Shown: in pieces, positions 11,097 through 21,939 of the stretch
Layout of the letters: each line of letters begins with the position of its first letter
How positions within the stretch are numbered: the stretch's first letter is position 1
Source: Porodaedalea pini
Taxonomy: Eukaryota > Basidiomycota > Agaricomycetes > Hymenochaetales > Hymenochaetaceae
Assembly: GCA_002794775.1 (NCBI GenBank)
Contig: NBAY01000105.1
Coordinates: 1 to 64,000, forward strand
Direction: 5' to 3'
Length of the DNA stretch: 64,000 bases
Notes under the pieces: model-generated
Database searches by the model: none
Seen by the model: only the letters and a program-made list of their open reading frames with translations
Told to the model about the DNA's origin: nothing
Translations under genes and position numbers: made by a program

Positions 11097-12440
11097 ATGG
11101 CCACCGTCCACGCCCCGCGCCATCCCCACCCCCATCCGCATCAGCATTCGATATCATCATCGAGTGCCAGCTCGAACCACTCGCCCTTCCGGCGCGTGCA
11201 CCGCGCGACGTACGCCCCGCCTCCACCTGCGAAATCGTCTTCTGCGTCCGCCGCTGCCGCAGCATCTACCTCGAGTTCTGTAAGCGTCCCCCCTCTTTCC
11301 CCCCGATCTCTGATAATTGAGTGATGAGCGGCTGTTGATCGGTGTCTTTTTCTCTATCGCGTTTTTTTTCCTCCGACCGCGCCGAAAACGTTCGACAAAA
11401 AACAGTCATCGGCAGTCCCGCGCGCACACCACTCGCACCACCCCGCGCCGGCAGCACCCCCACCGGCAGTCGCCACTTACTACGGGCACGAAGACACCAG
11501 CAAGCTCTGTGCGCGCTTCGTCAGCCATACCTTCAACTGCCCCGAGATCCTTCCTCCGTCGTCCTCCACCTCTTCCACATCGTCCTCGACCGCAGTCGTC
11601 TTGCGTGCCCCCCGCTACCGCAATGGCAGGATCAAGAGGGGCACCAGTGATACCGAATACGCTTGCGCACTTCGTCGCATACGCGTTGCATCGCACTCGC
11701 CTCGCCGTTCACGCACGAGACGTAGCGTCCTGCAGTCGGCGCTCTGCTACATCGGGGCGGTGCGGGGGAAGGTGACGGGTCGAGCCGGAGTTGGATAAGA
11801 GGGAAGGCGAGGTGTCTCTCTCGTCAAAGGCGAATACCTCTTCGGACACGTCCAACCCCTGCGGTTTTCTGACAGAGCTGACGTCAATGGACCCCTCCGA
11901 CAGATCGCGCGTGCCGACAGTCTACCAGATGGACGCTTCGCTTCCATCCACTCAGCAGATGCAGACTCAAAGGCAGTCTAATGACAAGCGTCGTAAGATC
12001 CTTGCAAAACCGCTCACACCGCTGTCACCTCTGTCATTGCCGCTTCTTCGCCCGCGGCGCACTTTCGTCGCCGCACTCACTCTCGTATCGAAATCATTAC
12101 AGGATCGATGCTATTCAAATCGAACATGGGTGAATCTCTCCGGTCCCATCACATGTGGTTGGACGCCGCGAACGCGCACTGGGCGATGCCCTAGGACCGC
12201 GTCTCTGGGTCGGCAAGAGTACTACGCCGCCGCAGGAAGAGCAGTCACGCGGCATGCAACACATGAAAAGCTAGGGTGCAAGCGCATTTGGATCGTCTCC
12301 GGTTTCTGCAGTGCACAACGTGATGCACTTCCCGAGTCCACCCTTGTCAGATGCAGGCGCAAGCCCGGAGTTTGGTCATGTGAGGACGAAGGCAGGCATG
12401 GCAAACAGGGCACTTAGATGTGCTGCGACGCTGCCAGATG
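11097..12440 (+). pseudogene. Pcl/PHO80-type cyclin, degenerate (right arm)
   Basis: Exon 1 (11097 to about 11278) encodes a His/Ser/Ala-rich start (MATVHAPRHPHPHPHQ) and ends at a GTAAGC donor. Later pieces match, from memory, agaricomycete cyclins that bind PHO85-type CDKs: YYGHEDTSKLCARFVSHTF, FVAYALHRTRLA, LQSALCYIGAVRGKV, RPRRTFVAALTLVS followed by KSLQDRCYSNRTWVNLSG, and RERALGDALGPRLWVGK. A Ser/Pro tail follows (HNVMHFPSPPLSDAGAS). The pieces lie in different frames, with shifts near 11690-11700, 11780 and 12150, so no continuous cyclin box can be made. The upstream flank (10810-11096) probably holds the original leader or promoter. A third short piece of the tail occurs at 29645-29772. 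Confidence 0.5.
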
Positions 12441-12524
12441 ATGCGGCCGTGCATCTATCCCAGAGCGTCACATCGACATCACCATCACCATGCAGAAGAA
12501 CCAGGTCCAGACTGTGAGGAAGAC

Positions 12525-13585
12525 ACGCTACTTTTGCTCTAGCTGCGTCTCATTGAGCCGGCTTTCAAGTGGGAAGTGCTGCCTAACCTTATTGCGCACG
12601 ACCCTTACTTCAGCAGCTGGAACCAGACGATCTTCGGCAATGCCTCTGATTGGAAGGCCATGGACCCTGTCCCGTATTTCATGGATGGTGCCAGTGGTAT
12701 GCTTGATGCCTGCCGTCAAGTCAAAGAGTGCATAAGGCCTTTGCGTATGTCTACCGCATGACGAACGATTCATTGTGAGTTGACCGTACCTGGCTAGAGC
12801 TCCAGGTTTGGCTCATTATATAATTTGCATCCTCATACATGCTGATATGTTGTACTTGCAGAATGCTGCTGGCAATGGCTCGACCTCATGGGATCCCGCT
12901 GTTGACAGGTGGAGTCCTGCTCATTTTCTTGACACTGCTGAAATGTCCGCCGCTTTTGGTATTGCTTACAACTAGCTTTACGACATGTGGGCTGATGACA
13001 AGAAGGAGATGATCTGGTCCACTTTGAACCAGTATGGTCTGTCCCTTGGCATTGCTGCTCTGGCACAGGGCACGAATGGCTGGTGGTCAGATGCTGATAT
13101 TAAGGGTAACTGGAACTGTGTTTGCAATGGTGGTCTCACTTTGGCATCTCTCACCATCCTTAGTGATGACATGACTGGAAACACAGTGCAGCTTCTTCCT
13201 CTTACTGTTGCGAATGCGAAGGAGAACTGCTTTGCTGTCTCAGATGATGGTTTGTGGGTGGAGACAGCAAACTAAAAAAACTATTGGTACTTCAGAATGA
13301 CTGGCTAGTCTGAGATGACCTCTTCGCTTGTGTCAGCAACTGGTTCGGAGTTCGGCATGTTCAGTAACAACCCAAACTTGAACCTCAGTGGTTTTTTGCA
13401 CATGTATATTCAGGGTGTGACTTTGCTTTTCAACTACAGTGACCATGGCCCCAACAAGTACACTGCTACCATGAACTCGCTCATTTTCCTGGCGGATCAG
13501 TCCAACTCCCCAAGCTATGCTCTGTACCAACATGATCAGTATGATGCTGCTGACCCTTGGAGCATGTTCTAGTATGGTCATTGTA
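12525..13585 (+). pseudogene. Heparinase II/III-like polysaccharide lyase, broken (right arm)
   Basis: The translation matches, from memory, fungal heparinase II/III-family (chondroitinase AC/alginate lyase fold) proteins. Recognisable pieces are HFLDTAEMSAAFGIAYN, GWWSDADIKGNWNCVCNGGL, a run ending in LLPLTVANAKENC, and DHGPNKYTATMNSLIF. Such enzymes cleave uronic-acid polysaccharides by beta-elimination. The copy is dead: a frameshift lies near 12725, and there are in-frame stops at about 12775 (TGA), 12972 (TAG where Trp is expected before LYD), 13273 (TAA), 13305 (TAG) and 13570 (TAG where Trp is expected after PWSMF). A retained intron with GT-AG ends runs from about 12806 to 12860. The N-terminus and the rest of the C-terminus are missing. 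Confidence 0.6.
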
Positions 13586-13871
13586 GCTCACCAACATGCA
13601 GTGCTCAGTGCACAGCAAACATTACTTTCTTTTGCTTTCACATCAAACAACATTGTCATCTGACCTGCAGTGGCTTGCAGTGTATTGATTGGTCTTCAGA
13701 GCAAGGCAGCTAAGATTCAGAGCCTATAGTAAAATGATTGAGAAATTCTCCATAGAATATTCAAGACTTCTATTCTAGACCCATTTGATTTTCATGACAT
13801 AACAGTTTTTACTTCTCAAAAAAAGAAAAAAAAAATCTTAGGCAGAAATTAAAAAAGATAATAAGTAGCTA

Positions 13872-14225
13872 GGCACACCCAACTGGGTATTCCCAAATAG
13901 TTGGGAGTGCCCAACTGGGTGTACCCAGATGGTTGGGAGTGCCCAACTGGGCGTACCCAGATGGTTGGGAGTGCCCAACTGGGCGTACCCAGATGGTTGG
14001 GAGTGCCCAACTGGGCATACCCAAATAATTGGGAGTGCCCAACTGGGCATACCCAAATAATTGGGAGTGCCCAACTGGGTGTGCCCAAATAATTGGGAGT
14101 GCCCAACTGGGCATACCCAAATAATTGGGAGTGCCCAACTGGGTGTGCCCAAATAATTGGGAGTGCCCAACTGGGCATACCCAAATAATTGGGAGTGCCC
14201 AACTGGGCATACCCAATGTATCTGG
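13872..14225 (-). repeat. 32 bp minisatellite, about 10.5 units (right arm)
   Basis: Mirror of 2625-2936 with one extra unit (ten core units). The internal order also differs: two units carry GGGTGTGCCC on this strand, against one on the left, and the AACCATCT-type block is shorter. The arms have therefore drifted here independently. Confidence 0.92.
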
Positions 14226-15347
14226 GAATACCTAGCTAGACACTCTCAAATGTTTTAGGCACATCCAACTGGACACCTCCAAATCTTTGTATATACCTAA
14301 GACATCTAGGCTCTCTCAGTCAGGTTCTCCTTTTCATCTCAGTAGTATCTAATCTTATTTCTCTTTGCAGTAATAAATTGATCCTATATAGAACGCACCT
14401 AGATAGTGCCAACACTTGAGCCCACAAGACAGACAGGACAAAACAATATTTGTTGCTGTCAGAGAGACTGAGGCAACAAAGGCATCAGAAAGGGTTCAAA
14501 TAGGAAGGATTATATAATATGAACTATACAGTACCAGTCTGAAAGGAATCTGTTGAGAATTACTCTCAGAATGCATAAATCTTTAGTATATGTCTGCCAA
14601 AGGATCACTTGACTCAGTGCAAGTGCATATGAGCTTTGAATGAGTTCATATTAGCTTTGGATGGGTTGGGGAGTGAAGGGAATATGAAAAGAATATAAAT
14701 AGAATATAATGTGCTATGCTCCAAATGTCCAGAGGCTATGCTGCCACCAAGTTTCAGGCTCAGACTCAGTGCAGTCATGGTATGGATGTATGGTGGCCTT
14801 CTGGAGTTTGTGCATCTTGGAATATCAGCAGCTCAGTACCTCAGAGTCATGACATGATGTCCAGCCAGTTGATGTTAAGTCAGATGTGGTAAAAATGCTC
14901 TGGTGGGCTTACAGAAGCTGCTCAATTTGAGAATGAATGTAGAGCTCAAGAATCAACCATGAGGTTCTAGCTTGATTGTTATGACCTAAGGGAGAAGAAA
15001 GTTTTAGCAATAGAATTGAGATTTGAACTTTGAAGTAGAATGAAGTCCTAAATAAAATAAATAAAATTTGAGCTTGATTGAGGTCAAGATACATTCAAAA
15101 CTGAGCTCAAAGCTTAATCAAACAACTTGCTATTTGCACTTGACAATGGGTATTCTGCAATAGCAAGCTCAGATGTCAATATAATTGACTTTCATACTTT
15201 ATAATGTCTACAAGCTATATACAGAGCTTAAAATAGCAGATGCACATTCAGCATGCAACCTATATTTATATATGCATCTATGAAGCCATTAGAAGTATAC
15301 AGCTGAAGAAGAAAATAAAAAAATAAAAGGGGAGGGAGGGATGATTT

Positions 15348-15617
15348 TCTGGGTGTGCCCAAAGTCCCCCAGACAGTCAGTGACAGTGACATATCTGGGT
15401 ACACCCAGGGCATGCCCACCTGGGTACACCCAAAAAATTGGGCATGCCCATATGGGCACACCCAGAAAATTGGGCATGCCCACCTAGGAACATTGGGGAG
15501 GCCCAGTTGGGAGTGCCCTAGAAACTGGGTAGGCCCAATTTTCCCACAGTAATTACAATTGGGTATACCCAGCTCACACCCACTGGGTGCACCCAGGAAA
15601 TTGGGTACACCCAAACC
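15348..15617. repeat. Cluster of short GGG-N-CCC palindromes, outer end of right arm
   Basis: Mirror of 1224-1492 with small indels: for example one G more in the CATATGGG word and one T fewer in the run before the GGGCACACCC word. No protein is encoded; the long Pro/Trp-rich frames are by-products of the repeat. Confidence 0.7.
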
Positions 15618-15689
15618 TGACCCCTAATAGGCTAATTATCTGTGTGTAAGAATTAGCCTAATAGGTCTACTCTTAGGGGTAGCCTGAAG

Positions 15690-16420
15690 TGCCGGGTGAT
15701 TGAAACCGCTTCATTGATCAAATCAGCCAGCGACATCTTGGAGTTGATCTTCATGTCTCGCACGCCAGTACCGTCATGAATTTTTACCATGACTTCAGTT
15801 CGGCTTTTTCTCTGCAGCAGGTGTCGATGTGATCCATCCATAAGCTTTTGCATGTCCAAGGGAGTATTCCAGTCCACATACTTGCCAGCTATACTTTTCT
15901 TAGCCACAGCCTTAGCAACAATGAATGGAGGTTTCGTACCATCATCAAGATGGAAAGAACGCTCATCAGGCTTGTCAGGGAGTCAGGAATTTCATCGAAG
16001 GCCGATCTGTCATCGTCAAAACCCTGCATTTCATTCATAGTGTCGTTCAAGCCAAGTCCTGAAGCCCGAACGACATCCGCAATGGATATATCCCCCTGAT
16101 CTTCAGGCGAATGCTCCTGTTCAACTGTATCCTTGTCATTGCCCTTCTTGCGCGGCTATGGGCATGAAAACCGGTCAGAGAGAGCATTTGCATCAAATTT
16201 CACAACTCACAGTTCGGCGGGTCGGCTTTGCTGTTGTAGCATATTTCTTCCCACTCGATTTCGACTGCTTTTTTGTGGGAGTTTCGGGGACCTGATTGGG
16301 GACTTCATTTTTCCTGGGGCGACCAACAGGGCGTTTCTTCATCTGCACAGCTAATTCCGCAGCTAGTTCTTCGCCGTCTTTGAGTTTTTTGGACTTCTTT
16401 CTGACACGTTGAGGCGGCAT
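15690..16420 (-). pseudogene. AT-hook protein, N-terminal part, cut by the palindrome
   Basis: The minus-strand start MPPQRVRKKSKKLKDG is at 16420. Exon 1 (16420-16211) is basic and carries an AT-hook, KKRPVGRPRK, at about residues 28-37; this motif binds the minor groove of AT-rich DNA. After a 55 bp intron (16210-16156), exon 2 has an acidic part (ISIADVVRASGL, DEIPDS), then a frameshift near 15975-15985, then a segment containing KIHDGTGVRDM and NSKMSLADLINEAVS. The order and motifs match the protein at 58493: same MPPQR start, AT-hook, PTRR, ISVLDVARAGG and DEV/EEVPD stretch, then VSDGIGGREL. The paralogue continues well beyond; here similarity ends exactly at the palindrome edge. It is divergent from the coiled-coil gene at 16801. 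Confidence 0.65.
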
Positions 16421-16800
16421 CGTAGGGTCAGGAAAAGAAACGCAATTCGATTTCGCTTAGAGCATCGGATATTTTTGCTTACCGAATATTTTGGTACCTA
16501 AGCCTCCCGAAAGATGTCGGCGACCTCTACCTCCTTCATGACTATTGCTTTCATGCCGACTGAGCCATTGTGGACCAAGGTTGAAGGTAGGGAACTGGCT
16601 ATCCCAATGCGGCAAGAATACAAAAGGAGGGTTCAGGGCATCAAAATGCACCGGTCTCATCTTTATCTCTCGTCCTTCTCCTCCCATCCCCATCAGTCTT
16701 GCTCTCCCGCCTCATCGCTCACCCCTATAAGTACCCATTGCTACGGAAGGACAAGCTGGACGGCATCCTATGGATCCTTCCAGTGACATAGTCATGGTTA
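16421..16800. promoter_or_regulatory. Shared bidirectional promoter region
   Basis: The 380 bp between two divergent start codons. A TATA-like CTATAAGTA lies near 16724-16732 and pyrimidine-rich tracts near 16665-16710 face the plus-strand gene. No other site is recognised. An alternative upstream ATG for the plus-strand gene lies at 16770. Confidence 0.4.
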
Positions 16801-19551
16801 ATGGTACGGAATAGATCGCCACGTTCTAAGTCTTTGGTGGCTTACAAACAGGCATTTTGTGTAGCACCCAGTGAAGTTCATGATCATGAAGACACCATGG
16901 AAGACTCTGAGCAGTTGCAAGAGGTGCTATCTGGTAAGCATATGTCTTCCCTGGTAAGTTCCATGGGCCCTTCTGACGTGACGTCAGATGAAGTTTCTTC
17001 TGAAGGACCTGCAGAGAATGATTCAAAAGGAAAGGGAAAGGAAGTGGCTCGAGAGAGTTCAGGGGAGGAATCTAGTCGTAGTAGCCGTAAGTACTATTTA
17101 TACAATTGCTGCGGGATCGTCCTGATGCATCTGTGCACTATTTTTCAGCGTCCGAAAGTGCAGCGCTAAAGAAGCAGCTCGTTCAAGCGAAGGCATCACA
17201 GTCCTATGACGAAGTTGTGGTAATTGCGGAGGCAGCTGTTGCTAAGCATGGTCAGATTGAGGAAAAGTCAAAGCGGTGTAAAAAACGTCTTCATGCCAGA
17301 AAAAATTATGATTCTCTCTTGGCTAGGATAACCCAACTCAAGTCACAAATCCACACAAGCGAGGCCACTGTGCTTCGAACTGTTCAAGATGTTGCTGCAG
17401 CCGACGAGGCACGTTCTTCGGAGGCCCAGGTCGGCCTTCTTTTTGTCACGGATCGGGTTAATACGTTGGAGGAGAAAAATGAACAAAGCGAAATCAATGT
17501 GCGTCGAGTAGAAGATGAAATACGTGGTGTACTTAGTCTTCATATGGATGCTATTCTCGGGGTAAAGCTCCTTCTCTAGTATCACTCTACTTGATTCTCA
17601 CATTCTGATTTAGGAGCCTGAAGCGGCGGATAAGTTGCGCCTTCGAAAATTAATCGAGGAAGGAAAGATTATACTCCTTACGGGATTCAGTGTTGCGGAG
17701 CGTGTCCTGCAGATTCGCTACTGCTCGGGAAACACTTCAAATAATGAGGATGTCCGCAAGCCTAAAAGGATTCATTATTTCATCCCGATCGACCACCCTC
17801 GTATTCAGGAAAACACAGCGTGTGACCCGTGGACATACGAATGGGTCTTGAGGGACCTTGTGCAGCGCGCTCAAACCCCAAAGGCAGGCCCTGGCGTGCC
17901 CTTCGAGGCATTCAAATCAATCACCAATATAACGGAAAACCACGCATTCGATCTTGGGCAACTCTATCCGAAGTACGACAGAGAGAAGGTAATCCAAAAC
18001 TTGCACGACTTGTTAGCTGCTTTTATGCGTGCTCATGAACGGCCGAGTTTCTGGGAGATGAACGCTTCGCTTTCCTTTGTCGTGAGGGTGGAACAGGCAG
18101 GATATGGAGATTGCAAACCTTTCTGCGACCAGGCCCAATATAACGATGCGGACGCCCTTGTTCTGGCGGAAGTTATTAGGAGCGGACTTCCGCAGGCATC
18201 CGAGATATCCACGGAGCTAAAGGGGAAACCCGAGACTATGAGCAAAATCAAGAGTTTCGCAGGCCACGAAGCGATGTGGATTTTCAATCAGTATCAGCAA
18301 AAGTCTAAAAAGAGTTGGCCTAAAAGAGGCTCTGCTCACTACTCCACGCACTCTTCCCAACTCTCCGACGTGGGCTCTACCCCTTGCGATACTGTATTGG
18401 GCACGCAATTTGATTTGAAAAAGAGACTTACGCGCGATTCTGTCAACCGAATCGCATACATACTTCGTCTCGCCTTCAGACAACGAAAAGAGGATGTGGA
18501 TATCTTGTTTAGCGCTTCCCCGATACCGCAACTGGAGGGACCGGAAAAATATGATTTTAAGTCGGCCGATAGTCGAATGAGAGAATATGCCGGTCTTGTT
18601 GTGGATCCTTGTAATGAAGCAAGCTTGTCGTACGAAGAACTGGACGCCCGAGTACTTCTCGCAGAGGCCAGTGCGCCAGCGGGCAGTGTGAAGCACTCGC
18701 TATGCAGGAATTACAGGAATCTTAGGGCGTATATGCCTTTCATCAAGGACCTGTCTGCACTATCGGCAGCTCTCAAGCTCTTGGAGGACGGAATTGCCGA
18801 CATTCTATTGCGGGAAGATGCCTATGACTCACTCGTAGTTGCGTTACACAGAGGTGCCCATGATATGTCCGAGCCTGTGGAATCTTACGAAGCTGCAATA
18901 AAGGCATTGGAGGAGCGTGGCGTTTCGCAGGGGCAGTTTAAGGAGTGTGCTCTACATTTCAGAGCGATTTTGGCCGTCCAGCAGGGAATCAACATGCATA
19001 ACAGTATCCCCGATGGACCTATAAGCGTAGGGTTCCCCCTTCCACATGTGGACAATGCGGTGCGATCCAGTGAACGGGAATCCAGTGCATTGCAATCCTA
19101 TCCGTCGTCATCTGCGAAATCATTTCGCAAGCGTCCTGCTGACGATCATGCCCTTACGACGAGGCCAGAGAAAAAAAAGAATCGATCGGATTACCCGCAT
19201 GACGAAGGCCCCTCTAATTCGAAAGGAGGCATGGCTCGTGGAGACACGTCCCCGCCATCCCCCCTCACTTCGTCCTCGCTCCAGCCAGGCCCCTCTAATT
19301 CGTTTAATGCCGGAAGGGGAGGCATGGCTCATGGAAACACATCCCGGTCCCTCCTCACTTCGTCCTCGTCCCGGCCACCTCCCCCCGCTGACTGGCATCA
19401 GACTTACGAGAACTACAGAAGAGAGGGTGGAAGAGAGGGTAGAAGCGACCAGAAACGGAGACACGACTACCACTCCGGAAGAGAGGATAGAGACTACCAG
19501 AGACGGGAATACAGCTACTCCAGAAGAGGGGGTAGACGTGGACATCACTGA
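16801..19551 (+). CDS. Large coiled-coil protein with basic tail, unrecognised family
   Basis: Three exons (16801-17086, 17149-17561, 17614-19551) give about 880 residues without a stop. N-terminal part: Ser/Glu-rich and acidic, ending in a Ser-rich stretch. Exon 2: heptad-like coiled coil of about 130 residues (ALKKQLVQAKASQSYDE to NTLEEKNEQSEINVRRVEDE). Exon 3: about 450 residues of mixed, probably globular sequence with conserved-looking Trp/Cys patches (HPRIQENTACDPWTYEWVLR), then a Pro/Ser linker and an Arg/Tyr/Gly-rich basic tail (YQRREYSYSRRGGRRGHH). Such a tail is typical of nucleic-acid binding. I recognise no enzyme motif. An alternative start at 16770 with a 55 bp intron (16797-16851) would replace the first 17 residues. 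It is divergent from an AT-hook gene and convergent with a transposase. Confidence 0.7.
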
Positions 19552-20118
19552 GAGAGTTCCGGAAGAGTTGCTCTGACATCACGACGATGACCTCGAGGCG
19601 TCCAAGGTGGTCACTGGAGCGGCGGTAATGAGGAGGGACTCAAGCGTGGATCAAATCGGTCTGAACAATCAGACACATGCTCTCGCATAGCCTCAAATCC
19701 TTTTGTCTACTATTTCCTTTTGTATTCCTCCTACTAAGTCTTCTTTCATACAGAAATACCAGGGTTTTGTATGATTAGTTGTGTAGAATGTACATTTTAT
19801 TTATTCAATGATTGAAGTTTACTGCTAGAAAGTGACCATGATGATGGAGTGCGTGATGTTCCGCACCGCTCAACTCATTGTCCATCGCTACGATAGCCTT
19901 TGGGCAGCAAGACTGCATATGGTCCAAGAGTGAAGGATGCAGAGGTCGAGACAAGTCTTGCATTACTCACTCACACTGTTCGATATGCGCAGGAGGATGT
20001 TTCTCACATCAAGGAACAGTAGTTATGCGTACATCATATAGACAGAATATATTACATTGTTGGACCAGTTGAGACAGTGACAAGGAAGCCTGTATCCACT
20101 CGATGAAGAAACCCAACA
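19552..20118. other. Convergent 3' regions
   Basis: 3' flank of the coiled-coil gene and of the transposase on the opposite strand. AT-rich after 19690. No further gene seen, and no clear terminal inverted repeat of the transposase could be defined by eye. Confidence 0.4.
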
Positions 20119-21302
20119 CTAACAGAGATAACCGCAATGATGATAGAAAGCACGACAGTCCGCAGCACTGATAGACATGGTTTCACTGTAAAGCTTTGCG
20201 AATACTGAAGCATCCGTTTCCTCATCACTGAATTTGACCCGACGAAGTCGAGATTTCAGCAGAGAGAATGCCAGCTCGATCGGGTTGAAGTCCGGAGAAT
20301 ACGCGGGGAGAAATTCCAGCTTCATGCCCCTGTGCGGAGTCAGATCAGTAAGAGCCCTGCGTCGCAGCACGACAGGTCAAAATAGACGGACCTTGACTCA
20401 ATGAGTTCGCGGATTTCCAGTGACTTGTGGATTGTGCAGTTGTCCATCACCACGACAGAGTTTTGGGCCGGCCAAGGTTGCATGTGGTCCAAGAGATCCC
20501 TGATAAATGCGGAGAAGGAGGTGGCATTGAAGGATCCTTCCAGTATTGTACAGTCAAGCATGCCAGTCGAAGTGATTGCGGGCAAGATCGAATACCTAGA
20601 AGAGGCAAGCAGTCAGATCTGCAGTCATAAAGGTAAGCATTGCACCTTTTTCCCCATGTAAAGATCACTTTCCGACATGCCTGATAACCCTGCAAAGCCC
20701 ATGCTTTCTTCCTCAAGAAGGTACGTCAGTCGCATGCGCTCTCGTCGACAAAGACGAGCTGTTCTGCCTCATATTGAGATCCCATTCTCAATGTGTACCG
20801 GAGCCGAGCGGACTCGCTGCGTTCAAGTGCCCTTTTCGATATCTTGAGCAGAGTAAGTTTGCTGATGCGAAGCCATAAGCATCACCGCACCGTCTTCAGA
20901 GTGAACCCAGCCCGGCGCAGAGACCTCCATACTGTAGTGTCCGAAACCTTCTTGCCTGTTACCCTTTCCAGCTCCTCCCTCACCTCGTCTAAGTACTGGT
21001 CCTTGCGATGCTCTATCGTGCTCAAGAGATACTATAGTTCAGTTAGCCGCAGCGAGTCATTACAATTCAAAAAATGCACTCACCTGTGTATCCACATAAT
21101 CAAGCAACCTTGGTCTTCCGGTCCTCGTGCCCTCCTGTCGTAAATGCCCCATGCGCTCGTGTTGAGCAACAGTTCGGTGGATTGTTGCTCGATGGATATC
21201 TATTACCCTGGCCAGGTCATGCACGGTGAAGAGTCGTGACTGATACAGTCTGAATATGATGTGTCTTGCATCATCTGAGAGTGCCTTGCCTGAAACCATC
21301 AT
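20119..21302 (-). CDS. Tc1/IS630-like DD34E transposase, copy 1
   Basis: Starting at MMVSGKALSDDARH (21302), an N-terminal helix-turn-helix region (FTVHDLARVIDIHRATIHRT, then GTRTGRPRLLDY) is followed by a DDE_3-type catalytic core. The acidic residues are in LVFVDESACDRR (first D), VVVMDNCTIHK (second D) and SPDFNPIELAF (E), with 34 residues between the second D and the E once the last intron is removed. Five exons are inferred. The introns after DTQ, before ISKRA, after GKR and after IESR occupy the same places as in copy 2 (54990-56228). The junction before ISKRA seems to lack one base, so this copy may be inactive. It cuts and pastes DNA, normally at TA sites. It lies convergent to the coiled-coil gene. 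Confidence 0.8.
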
Positions 21303-21939
21303 GGAACGACCTGAGAGGAGGAGGAAGTAGAGTGTTGGCTTTCGTGTTTGCATGGCGGTGGCTTGGCTAACACGTGCTCACGTGCTCACAGGTGTTGGTA
21401 GTATGCACAGAAATTTGAGCGTAGCAGTCGAAGCACAAAGCGAATGGACAGGAAACTTGCAGGGAAGATGGCTTTTATGTGTCCGATAATTACACAAAAA
21501 GAATCATAATCTTAGTGGTCTTCTCGCCCGTGCTGCAAGACCTGTTGTGAGAAGAGGAAGGTGGAAAGAGCTCGAAGTGGAACACAAACCTTGCTGCTGC
21601 ACCATGAATACTGCATGGATTGGCTTCAGACTTGCAGGAGCTGTTGGTATAGTCATATACTTAATTTACAGTCATGGGAAAGAATTTTATAGGTAGATGT
21701 AGGGGAGCCATAATTTTTGAATCTCAGTGGAAATGTATGAGAGAACAGACTGGCTGCACTTGTTTGATCTCCACCCACCTACACAGTCAATGTATTGCTC
21801 CCTATTTTACATATTTCTGCTCCTGAGAACCATGCCTATTTTTTGAGTACTTAATGAGCAGGTACTGCGCAGAATTTACAGAGAAAATCAACATTTACTC
21901 TATTTTTCGACGTTTTGGCTCAGACGCGGCTCATTTCAC
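21303..21939. other. Non-coding stretch between transposase and helicase remnant
   Basis: CACGTG-like words at about 21379-21393 lie just upstream of the transposase start. The rest shows no supported gene. The missing N-terminal helicase domains and the Rep domain of a Helitron are not here. Confidence 0.5.

Larger units (their letters stand above)
8567..15689 (-). repeat. Right arm of the 14.5 kb palindrome
   Basis: Inverted copy of 1151-8243. Its outer edge at 15689 lies inside the AT-hook gene on the minus strand, whose homologous domain stops there. The right arm has one extra 32 bp minisatellite unit and several point differences in 13.86-15.69 kb. All gene fragments of the left arm are repeated here in the opposite orientation. 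Confidence 0.95.

Noticed and set aside
1151..15689. Palindrome as a pure assembly artefact
   Set aside because: Not fully excluded, but the arms differ by a 32 bp unit and several point changes, and a unique 323 bp spacer lies between them. A read fold-back would not create these.
15690..21302. Starship-type or Maverick-type giant element
   Set aside because: No tyrosine recombinase (DUF3435), no protein-primed polymerase, no capsid or packaging ATPase is visible.
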